Source of the DNA: Myxococcales bacterium
Lineage (GTDB): Bacteria; Myxococcota_A; Bradymonadia; UBA7976; UBA1532
Assembly (NCBI GenBank): GCA_020633555.1
Contig: JACKDL010000031.1
Span: 1 to 64,000 of the forward strand
Direction: 5' to 3'
Length of the DNA stretch: 64,000 bases
The translations under genes were made by a program, and so were the position numbers. The notes below the pieces were generated by a model, which saw only the letters and a list, made by a program, of their open reading frames with translations, did not search any database and had not been told where the DNA came from. Within the stretch, counting starts at the first letter, position 1. Every line of letters starts with the position of its first letter. Below are positions 45,015-52,706 of the stretch, piece after piece.

Positions 45015-46031
45015 ATGAACTGCCCGAAGTGCGGCGGCGACAATCCGGACACCTCGAAGTTCTGTGGCCACTGCGGGTCGCGCCTGCCCGACATCGACCC
45101 AGCGGCCGACATCAAGAAGACGGCGGCCTTCGACCTGGGGCAGCTCCCCTTTGGTGGCGGCGGCAACCCGGCCCCCGGCGGCGGCGGCCCCACCCTCATG
45201 CAGACGGCCCTGCAGACGGCCATCACGCCCGATCCCGACCCCAACGCGGTGACGAGCCGCGACCCCGATCCAGCGCCCGTCGCCACGCCGGTCCCCGTCG
45301 CTGCGCCGACGCCTCAGCCCTTGACCCCCGTGCCGAGCGAGCCGCCCCGCGGCGACTCGCCGCCGGTCAGCGCCTCGGCGGGGCCGACCACGGTGCAGCC
45401 CGTGGTCGCCGATGAGCCAGAGCCAGAGCCCGAGCCCGCCGCCGCTGAGCCGGAGCCGGCGGCCGCCGAGCCCGAGCCCGCGGCCCCACAGCCCGAGCCC
45501 GCAGCCGATGAGCCCGAGGGACAGGACCGCACGGCCGAAGAGCCGCCTCCGGCGGCGGCAGAGTTCAACAGCGCGCCGCGCGATGTGGTGCCCGAGCCCA
45601 AGAAGGCCGAGCCCAAGAAGGCCGCGTTCGGCGCCGACGCCAAGGCCGTGAGCACCACGCCGGGCGACGCCGAGCCCTCCGAGGTGGCCAAGGCGGCCAC
45701 CAAGAAGGACGCCACGCCGGCGCCGGGTCAGTTCCGTGAGACGAAGTGGTTCATGGACGCCCTGGACCCCGAGAAGCTGAACCGGGTCGAGATGGAGGAC
45801 GTCCGCGACCGCGGCGAACACTTCGTGGACGACGGCAGCGAGATCGACGAGTCCTTCTCGCTGCGCTCGGGCATGCACCCCAAGGTGCGTCCCACCCACC
45901 TGGATCTGGCCAAGGCCGAGATCGAGGCGGCCGAGCGGCGCAGCGGCAAGGGCAACGGGCCGCTCATCGGCCTGGTGATCGTGGTGCTCGGGGGGATCGC
46001 GGCGGCCGCCTGGTTCCTCTTCCTGAAGTGA
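45015..46031 (+). CDS. Zinc-ribbon protein with C-terminal TM helix
   Basis: A 338 aa protein: MNCPKCGG and FCGHCG form a double-CxxC zinc ribbon at 3-20; then a long Pro/Ala/Glu-rich low-complexity middle with PEPEP and EPEPAAAE repeats; then a C-terminal membrane helix (GLVIVVLGGIAAAAWFLF). Reads as a cytosolic zinc-binding head tethered to the membrane by a tail. ATG 45015 is preceded by GGGAGCGGA. Its stop overlaps the next start as GTGA. Confidence 0.75.
   Translation: MNCPKCGGDNPDTSKFCGHCGSRLPDIDPAADIKKTAAFDLGQLPFGGGGNPAPGGGGPTLMQTALQTAITPDPDPNAVTSRDPDPAPVATPVPVAAPTPQPLTPVPSEPPRGDSPPVSASAGPTTVQPVVADEPEPEPEPAAAEPEPAAAEPEPAAPQPEPAADEPEGQDRTAEEPPPAAAEFNSAPRDVVPEPKKAEPKKAAFGADAKAVSTTPGDAEPSEVAKAATKKDATPAPGQFRETKWFMDALDPEKLNRVEMEDVRDRGEHFVDDGSEIDESFSLRSGMHPKVRPTHLDLAKAEIEAAERRSGKGNGPLIGLVIVVLGGIAAAAWFLFLK
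45412..45500. repeat. Proline/glutamate-rich low-complexity repeat in coding DNA
   Basis: Repeats of the sense GAGCCCGAGCC type encode PEPEPAAAEPEP in the zinc-ribbon protein. Likely length-variable. Confidence 0.6.
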
Positions 46032-46471
46032 TCGCCCGCGCCCTCCTCGCCGCCACCGCGGCCCTGCTCCTCAGCGCCTGCCGCGACAGCCCGCGCGAGG
46101 TCCTCGGCGAAGCCAGCGAGGCCGCGGCCGGCGGCGATCTGGCCGAGGTGCGCGACCGCTTCAGCGTGGTGACCGTGCGGCGGCTGGAGCACCACTGGCG
46201 GCTCAAGGGGGTGCGCGACGCCGACGGCTGGGACGAGCTGGCGGCCAAGCTGACCTTCGACGGCCGCCCGCTGGAGGTCACCGACGAGACCATCCACGGC
46301 GACTACGCCCAGGTCCTGGCCAAGGCCGGCGTGGCGCGGCGGGACTACTACCTGCGCAAGGAAGACGGGAAGTGGCGCATCGAGCTCGGCGCGGGGCGGA
46401 AGTTCCGCAAGGCCGCCGCCGAGGCGGCCCCGAAGAGCGCCGCCGGGGCCCCCGCGAGCGCTGCGCAGTGA
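46028..46471 (+). CDS. Putative lipoprotein
   Basis: A 147 aa protein from GTG 46028 with a clear lipobox (LLLSAC at about 13-18). The body resembles a small alpha/beta domain: FSVVTVRRLEHHW, a long KAGVARRDYYLRKEDGKWRIEL segment and a basic Ala-rich tail. Family not recognised, although the EDGKWRIEL ending is common in DUF4878-like NTF2-fold lipoproteins. The GTGA overlap with the zinc-ribbon gene shows coupling. Confidence 0.68.
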   Translation: MIARALLAATAALLLSACRDSPREVLGEASEAAAGGDLAEVRDRFSVVTVRRLEHHWRLKGVRDADGWDELAAKLTFDGRPLEVTDETIHGDYAQVLAKAGVARRDYYLRKEDGKWRIELGAGRKFRKAAAEAAPKSAAGAPASAAQ

Positions 46472-46550
46472 CCGCCCCGCGGGGGCCTTGCACCCGCCCG
46501 GTGCCAGCCGCCATCCTAAGCGGTCGAACCAAGACAGGGGATGCACCGCC

Positions 46551-48116
46551 ATGATCGACGTCGCCGTCACCGGCCTGGTGGGCGCGGCCGCCGCCGCAGG
46601 GGCGATGGCGCTGGCGCAGCGCCGCGCGAAGGCGGCGCAGCTCGAGGCCGTGCGGCAGCGCAAGGCGCTGGGGCTGGCGGCCGTCGAGGTGGAGCGCGAG
46701 GCGGGCCTGGCCGGCGCCGAGGCCCAGGCGCTCGCCCGCCGGCGGCGGCTCGAGGCCACCCTCTCTGAGCGTGAGGCCGCGCTGGAGGCCGAGGGCCCAC
46801 GCCTGGAGAAGGCCGAGGCCGCCGTCAGCGCCCAGATCGATGGCCTGGCCGAGCGTGAGGCCGCCATCGACGCGGGCTACGACGCCCTGCGCGAGCGCCG
46901 AAACACCATCCGCGACACCGTGCGCGACGCCAGGCAAGCGGACGGCCGCATCGTCGAGGTCCTCGAGCAGGCCGCCGGCAGCACCCGGCAGGAGGTCGTC
47001 GAGACCCTCCGCGAGCAGCTTGGCAGCCGCGCCGCCGTGGCGGCGCAGAAGGCGGCCCGCCTGCTGGAGGAGCGCACCGAGGCCGATCGCGAGAGCATCG
47101 CCCGGCGGCTGATGGACAATGCCTGCCAGCGCTATGGCAGCCCACAGCCCGCCAACCGGCTGATCACCAACGTGCTGCTCCCCAAGAGCGACAAGCTGAA
47201 GGCCGCGTTGGCCGACGACGGCTATGGGGTGCTGAAGGCGATCACCGAGGTCACCGAGGTGAGCTTCGAGCCGCAGGACGGCGACAAGCTCCACTTGCGA
47301 GCCCCCAACCCCTACCAGCGCGAGGTGGGCCGGCTGGCCTACGAGCGCATGGTCCGCGCGGGGATGATCACCGAGGCGGTGGCGAAGAAGGCGGCCGACA
47401 AGGCGGCTCAGGATCTGGAGAAGACGGTGCGCGACGCGGGCAAGCGCGCGGCGAAGCTGCTGCGCATCCGCAGCATGCACCCCGAGATCCTGCACCTGGT
47501 GGGCAAGCTGATGTACCGGACCAGCTACACCCAGAATCAGTGGCAGCACGCCATCGAGACGGCCTTCCTGTGCAGCATGATGGCCGAGAACCTGGGGATG
47601 AACGTGGAGGTGGCCCGGCGTTCGGCCCTGATCCACGACATCGGCAAAGTGCTGTGGGCCGAGACCGAGGCGGCCGGGTCCCACGCGGTGAGCGGGGCGA
47701 AGTTCGCCACCGAGCACGGCGAGCCCCCCGAGATCGTCCACCCCGTCGCGGCCCACCACAATGACGAGCCGCCGTCGACGGCGCTGGCGCACCTGGTGGC
47801 CGCCGCCGACGCGCTGAGCGGCGCGCGGCCGGGGGCCCGCCGCGAGACCCTGGAGTCCTTCTCCGAGCGGGTCGAGGCCCTGGAGGCCATCTGTCAGGCC
47901 TTCGGTGAGGTCCAGAAGGCCGCCATCATGTCCGGGGGACGCGAGGTCCGCATTCAGGTGGATCCGCGCGCAGTGGATGACTTGGGAGCCATGGAGCTGT
48001 CGGAGGACCTGGCCGCGCGCATCGAGGACGAGCTGACCTACCCCGGGCAGATCAAGATCACCGTCATGCGCGAGATCGTCTCCACCGCCGTGGCCCGGCG
48101 GGGCCGGGGCCGGTGA
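46551..48116 (+). CDS. rny: RNase Y-like HD phosphohydrolase lacking the KH GXXG loop
   Basis: A 521 aa protein with the RNase Y plan: N-terminal hydrophobic segment, a long coiled coil to about 190, a KH-like domain and an HD domain. HD residues are intact (HDIGK near 362, AAHHNDEPP, AADALSGARPGARRETLES), and the C-terminal REVRIQVDPR... LTYPGQIKITVMRE closely matches RNase Y. In the KH region the canonical GREGRN loop is replaced by ADDGYGVLKAI, so RNA binding through GXXG is unlikely; this may be a paralogue of the main enzyme. ATG 46551 has an AGGGGA upstream; 21 extra N-terminal residues are possible. Confidence 0.85.
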   Translation: MIDVAVTGLVGAAAAAGAMALAQRRAKAAQLEAVRQRKALGLAAVEVEREAGLAGAEAQALARRRRLEATLSEREAALEAEGPRLEKAEAAVSAQIDGLAEREAAIDAGYDALRERRNTIRDTVRDARQADGRIVEVLEQAAGSTRQEVVETLREQLGSRAAVAAQKAARLLEERTEADRESIARRLMDNACQRYGSPQPANRLITNVLLPKSDKLKAALADDGYGVLKAITEVTEVSFEPQDGDKLHLRAPNPYQREVGRLAYERMVRAGMITEAVAKKAADKAAQDLEKTVRDAGKRAAKLLRIRSMHPEILHLVGKLMYRTSYTQNQWQHAIETAFLCSMMAENLGMNVEVARRSALIHDIGKVLWAETEAAGSHAVSGAKFATEHGEPPEIVHPVAAHHNDEPPSTALAHLVAAADALSGARPGARRETLESFSERVEALEAICQAFGEVQKAAIMSGGREVRIQVDPRAVDDLGAMELSEDLAARIEDELTYPGQIKITVMREIVSTAVARRGRGR

Positions 48117-48186
48117 CCCGCCCGCTCAACGCCTGGACGCCCGCAGACCGATAGCGCAGACGACCAGCGGAGCCGCGGAGGCAGTC

Positions 48187-49212
48187 ATGGCAGGGCCCAC
48201 GTCGAACGCGTCGCGCTACCTGCCCGAGCGGCCCGTCGATGCCCCCGTGGCCGGCCGGTTCGAGGTCGCCATCGACCAGCTCCGCGGCGGCCGCGTCACC
48301 CTGTACCACCCCCCCGCCGAGCGGGTGGATTCCCAACAGTTTCTGACGGTTGCCCGCCGCGAGATCGAGCGTCTGGCCCCGCTGCGGGACACCGGCTACT
48401 GCACGGCGCTGGACGCCGGCCTGGACACCCAGGGCGAGCCCTTCGTGGTGCTCGACCGCCCACAGGGGCGCAGCCTGGCAGGCGTCCTCCACGATCAGGG
48501 GCAGATGCGCGCAGATCTGGCCCTGGCCATGATCATCGATCTGAGCGACCCGGTGGAGCGGGCCCACCACTTGAACGTGCTGCCGGTCCCGCTGACCCTC
48601 GACGGCATCTTCCTGCAGCCGCGCGCTGATGGGCACTACCGGGTCAGCCTGGTGGATCTGGCCCTGCACCGCACCGCGCTGGCCGCCCTGGTGCCGGCCC
48701 CGCTGCGGCCCAAGGCCTTCGAGTCGCCCCAGGTGTTCGCCGGGGCCGCGCCCGAGATCCGCGACGACGTGTTCTCCATGACCGCGCTGCTCTACCTGTG
48801 TCTGTACGGGGTGATGCCACCCCCCATGGGCCCCCATGGGCCCACCGACGGCTCGGGCTGGCCCACCGTGCCGTCCGAGACGCTGCGCCTGGATCGGCGT
48901 CTGGAGGCCTGCCTGCACACGGTGCTGCTGAAGGGGCTGGCGCCCACCCGGGAGGGCCGCTTTCGCAACCTGGGGGGCTTGCGCCGCGGGCTGGTGGGGC
49001 TGCGGCAGCTCATGCGGCTGTCGGCGGCCGCCTTCGAGGTGCTGGCCGCCACGCGGGGTCGCCTGGGGCGCCTGGGCGCAACGGCGGGCCCCTTGGATCT
49101 GCAGCTCCCGGATCCCGAGCTGGACCGGGCGGCCGCCGCGGTGGCCCGCATCCAGCAGGTCTACACCACGCCCGGCGGGGGGAGCCTGTCGCGGTTGCGG
49201 GACGAGCGGTAG
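48187..49212 (+). CDS. Pseudokinase (Hanks-type fold, catalytic residues lost)
   Basis: A 341 aa protein with the outline of a Ser/Thr kinase: an N-lobe with APVAGRFEVAIDQL, a regulatory E helix, then HHLNVLPVPLTLDGIFLQ where kinases have HRDLKPxN, and SLVDLALHR where DFG belongs. Thus both the catalytic Asp and the DFG motif are gone. A C-lobe segment (DDVFSMTALLYLCLYGVMP) and helical tail follow. A GGAGG at 48178 sits before the ATG. It is convergent, by 23 bp, with the AAA/TPR gene that is coupled to another pseudokinase. Confidence 0.75.
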   Translation: MAGPTSNASRYLPERPVDAPVAGRFEVAIDQLRGGRVTLYHPPAERVDSQQFLTVARREIERLAPLRDTGYCTALDAGLDTQGEPFVVLDRPQGRSLAGVLHDQGQMRADLALAMIIDLSDPVERAHHLNVLPVPLTLDGIFLQPRADGHYRVSLVDLALHRTALAALVPAPLRPKAFESPQVFAGAAPEIRDDVFSMTALLYLCLYGVMPPPMGPHGPTDGSGWPTVPSETLRLDRRLEACLHTVLLKGLAPTREGRFRNLGGLRRGLVGLRQLMRLSAAAFEVLAATRGRLGRLGATAGPLDLQLPDPELDRAAAAVARIQQVYTTPGGGSLSRLRDER

Positions 49213-49235
49213 CGCCACGCGGTGAGCCGGGTGGC

Positions 49236-52200
49236 TCAGCCCAGGGGCACCTCGCCGCGGTAGGCCTCAGCCAGCTCCACTTCGCCCACGCCGTCCAGGA
49301 AGCGCACGAAGTCCCGCTGCAGCGCCTGCGCCGGCTCGGCGGCCCCCAAGCCCAGCAGGTACCGCACCAGCGCCTCGTAGAAGCCCCGCAGCTCAGGCAG
49401 CCTGGCCCGCTCGAAGCCCGCCGCCGGGTCGTACTGCATGTGCTCTTCGAAGAGGTAGAGCAGCTCCCCCACATTGCCCAGCTCGAACGCCAGCGCGCGG
49501 CTCTCACCGCGGGCGCGCAGGTAGTCCTCGAAGGCGCCGAGCCCGATCAGGTCGTCGAAGAGCTCGTGGCTCTCCTCGAAGAGCCGGTGGTAGTTGCCCA
49601 GCTCCCGGTTGATGGCGCCGGCGGTGCGCACGGCCTCCAGGCTGCGGTGCAGCCAGTCCTGATAGCCCGCCTCGGTCTGGGCGTCGTCGGCGCGGCGGCG
49701 GCAGAGCTTGCTGATCTCGACGAAGCACTCGTCCACCCGGGCGGTGCCGTCCGGCACCCGCGCGAACAGCGCCACGCAGCGCTCCACCATCTCGATGGCC
49801 TTCTGCTCGTCGGGCTCCTGGCGGGCCAGGTTGAGCAGGTGCTCGATGCGGAACTCCAGGCCAAGCGGATCGACGCCCGGGGCCCGATCCTCGAGTGCCC
49901 GGAAGCGCTCCCGCAGCACCCGGTAGCGTCCCAGATCCCCCTGCTTGCGGTACACGTCGCGCAGGAACTCCGCCACCGTCTGCATGTTCTGCACGTCGCC
50001 CACCTGGTCGTACAGGCGGAAGGCGGCCTCGAAGTGGGCCAGGGGCGGCTCCATGTCGCCCTCGAGCTCCATGCGCAGCTCCCCCAGTCGCAGGTGGGCG
50101 AAGGCGAGCTGCTCGGCGCTGAGCTGGGACGCCCCCGTGCGCAGCAGCGCCTCGGCCCGCGACAGCGCGGCCGGCTCGGGCGCGCCGTCGGGGTCGCGGG
50201 CCTCGAGCAGCGCCAGGGTGAGCTGCCCGTAGGCGTCGTCCAGGCGCTCGTAGGCCGCGCGGGCCCGCTCGATGTGGGCGGCCCGGTCGGCCAGCAGCCC
50301 GGGCAGGCCGCGATCGATGGCCTCGTACAAGGTGTCGGCGTAGAGCTGGTCCAGGCCCAGGGTCTGGGCCAGCACGAGCACCCGCTGGGTGAGCGCCTCG
50401 AGCTGCTCCACGTCGAAGAAGCCGCGCGAGAGCAGATCATCCAGCTCCAGCAGCCGCAAGGGCTCCTCGGCCCCATGGGACGGCCACCAGCGGTGGAGCA
50501 GCGTGCCCAGGCGCTCCCGCACCTCGTAGATGAGCGCGAGGAGCACCGACAGCACGCGCAGGTGCGCCACCGGATCGCCGGCCGACTCGGCCAGCACCTC
50601 GGCCCGGGTCAGCACGTCCACTGGCCGCGCCAGGCGCTCCCGCAGCGGCGGTACCGGCGGCCCCTCGCCGTCCCCGAACAGATCCGGCGGGAAGAACTCA
50701 CCGCTCAGGCTGTCGAAGTGGGCGTCGACCTGGATGAGCACCAGATCCGTCGCCGCCTGCGCCAGCAGCTCGGCCAGGTACGGCTGCTGTCCGCGGACCC
50801 GGGCCTCCTCGACGGCCTCGGCCAGCAGCATCTCGGCCACCGGCCCCTCGTCGACGGCCACCGCCGCCCCCAGCCGATCCACGCGCGCCTTGATGGCCTC
50901 GCGGTGGGCGCCGTGGTGGCGCAGCGCCTCCAGCAGCGTGGGGTAGATGCGATCGTGCAGCCCCACCCACTCCGAGCGCCCCACGGCCTCGGCCAACCAG
51001 CCGTAGAGCGGCACGGCGTCAGCGGCGGACGTGTGGGCCAGCGCCTTCAGCAGGTCGGCCACGCTGGCGCGCCCGGCGTTGTGATCGCCGCTGGCGTAGG
51101 CGATCTCGACCTGGACCCGCAGCGCCTCCAGGCGCACCGGCCGGGCGGTGTCGGGCAGGTGTCGGGCGAGGGTCACCGCCGTCTCCACCAGCCGGCGGGC
51201 CGTGGCGTAGTCACCGGTGAGTTCTCGAGACCGGGCCCGCGCCGTCAGCAGCCGGACCTCGATGGCCAGCAGGGCCGGATCGAGCCCACCCTCGCCGGCA
51301 CCCCGGGCCAGCTCGAGCTGTGCCTCGGCCTCGCCCAGGTCCCGCTCGACGGCGTGGCGCCGCTCGCGGGCCTCGCGATCCACCCCCCGGGGCGCCGCCG
51401 GCTGCATGGCCTGATCCTGGAACAGCCGCTCCACCCGCAGGATGGCGGCGTCGGCCGCGGCCAGATGGGCCCCGGCCATGGCGAAGTGCCACGCCGCGCG
51501 CCAGAGCAGGTCCAGGGCGGCCTCGACCCGATGCCCCCGCCGGCGCAGCTCGGACCAGGTCTCGGTCACGTCCAGGACCTGCCGCGGGCTGGGCCCGTCC
51601 TGGGCCTCGGCCCGCATGGCGTGGGCCACCCGGCGGTGCAGATCGGCGCGCCGCTCGGCGGGCAGGCTCAGGGCCTCGCCGTCCGCCAGGGTGGCCGAGA
51701 CGAAGCGCCAGCGATCGCCCAGGGGGAAGATCATCCCGGTGGCTGCCACCGCCGCCAGGCGCTCCCGCGCGGCCTCGGGGGGCACCCCCCACAGCCGCGC
51801 CATGAGCCCGGTCTCGAGGGTGGGGCCCGCCACCGCGGCGTCGCGCAGGTCTGCCTGGACGTGCGCGGTCATGGCAGGGCGCTCCCCCCGGGCCAACGCA
51901 GCCAGGCCTTGCGCCTGCGGCTCGGCCACCAGGGCCTGACCGGTGGGGTCGTCCGCCCGCTCGGCCGCCAGGCTCGCCAGCCGGTCGAGCACCCGGGCGC
52001 TGCCCGCGGCCTGCTCGGCGAGCCGATGCAGGCGCTCGGGGTCTTGGGACCCCAGCGTGGCGGCGGCGCGCTCGGTCAGGGCCTCGACGGACAGGGGCGC
52101 CAGGCGCTCGACGGGCACCCCCGGCACTGTCCAGTCGGGCGTGTCCCCGCCCAGCGGCAGGGCGCCCACGCACACCACCAGCAGCCTCAGACGCGGGTTC

Positions 52201-52706
52201 TCGGCCAACCCACGGGCCAACGCCGTGAGGATCGCCTGATCCTGCGGCGCGGCCTGGTGCACGTCATCCAACGCCAGGAGCACGGGGTGGTTGCGGGTGA
52301 CATGGAGCAGCAGATCCGCGTGGATCTGGGCAGGCCGGGCGCGCCGACCGCCTCCACCCGGCAGCTCGGCCACCTGGGCCACCGCCCGCAGGAAGTCCAC
52401 GCCCGGCAGGAGCCACGGCACGCCCGCCTCGCCGTCGGGCGCGTCGATCACTCGCACGCCCTCGGCGATGCGCATGATCAAGCCCTCCAGCAGGCCGCGC
52501 TCGCCCCCCGGCAGGTGGTCGCGCGCTCCGAACGCCGCCCGCACCACGGCCCCCTTGGCCGTGGGCCCGCCGGCGCGGGCCAGCAGGCCGTCGACGATGG
52601 CGCTCTTGCCGGAACCGAAAGGCCCCACCAGATGGATCATGCGCCCCTCGCCGGCGCGGGCGTGGGCCCATGCCTCCACGAGGTGGGCGGGCCAGTCGAG
52701 GGTCAC
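49236..52706 (-). CDS. AAA-type ATPase with large TPR region (PknK-like, kinase-less)
   Basis: An 1156 aa cytosolic protein. Walker A GPFGSGKS (28-35), Walker B VLLALDDVHQ (about 142-151), sensor-like LRLLVVCVG, and a winged-helix-like part, then about 700 residues of helical TPR-type repeats. This is the plan of the AAA and TPR parts of PknK-type kinases or of large ATP-binding LuxR (MalT/LAL) regulators, without kinase or LuxR domain in the same chain. The GTG at 52706 overlaps the pseudokinase-FGE stop as GTGA, so it is coupled to it; the frame would otherwise open 8 codons earlier. Confidence 0.82.
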   Translation of the reverse strand: MTLDWPAHLVEAWAHARAGEGRMIHLVGPFGSGKSAIVDGLLARAGGPTAKGAVVRAAFGARDHLPGGERGLLEGLIMRIAEGVRVIDAPDGEAGVPWLLPGVDFLRAVAQVAELPGGGGRRARPAQIHADLLLHVTRNHPVLLALDDVHQAAPQDQAILTALARGLAENPRLRLLVVCVGALPLGGDTPDWTVPGVPVERLAPLSVEALTERAAATLGSQDPERLHRLAEQAAGSARVLDRLASLAAERADDPTGQALVAEPQAQGLAALARGERPAMTAHVQADLRDAAVAGPTLETGLMARLWGVPPEAARERLAAVAATGMIFPLGDRWRFVSATLADGEALSLPAERRADLHRRVAHAMRAEAQDGPSPRQVLDVTETWSELRRRGHRVEAALDLLWRAAWHFAMAGAHLAAADAAILRVERLFQDQAMQPAAPRGVDREARERRHAVERDLGEAEAQLELARGAGEGGLDPALLAIEVRLLTARARSRELTGDYATARRLVETAVTLARHLPDTARPVRLEALRVQVEIAYASGDHNAGRASVADLLKALAHTSAADAVPLYGWLAEAVGRSEWVGLHDRIYPTLLEALRHHGAHREAIKARVDRLGAAVAVDEGPVAEMLLAEAVEEARVRGQQPYLAELLAQAATDLVLIQVDAHFDSLSGEFFPPDLFGDGEGPPVPPLRERLARPVDVLTRAEVLAESAGDPVAHLRVLSVLLALIYEVRERLGTLLHRWWPSHGAEEPLRLLELDDLLSRGFFDVEQLEALTQRVLVLAQTLGLDQLYADTLYEAIDRGLPGLLADRAAHIERARAAYERLDDAYGQLTLALLEARDPDGAPEPAALSRAEALLRTGASQLSAEQLAFAHLRLGELRMELEGDMEPPLAHFEAAFRLYDQVGDVQNMQTVAEFLRDVYRKQGDLGRYRVLRERFRALEDRAPGVDPLGLEFRIEHLLNLARQEPDEQKAIEMVERCVALFARVPDGTARVDECFVEISKLCRRRADDAQTEAGYQDWLHRSLEAVRTAGAINRELGNYHRLFEESHELFDDLIGLGAFEDYLRARGESRALAFELGNVGELLYLFEEHMQYDPAAGFERARLPELRGFYEALVRYLLGLGAAEPAQALQRDFVRFLDGVGEVELAEAYRGEVPLG

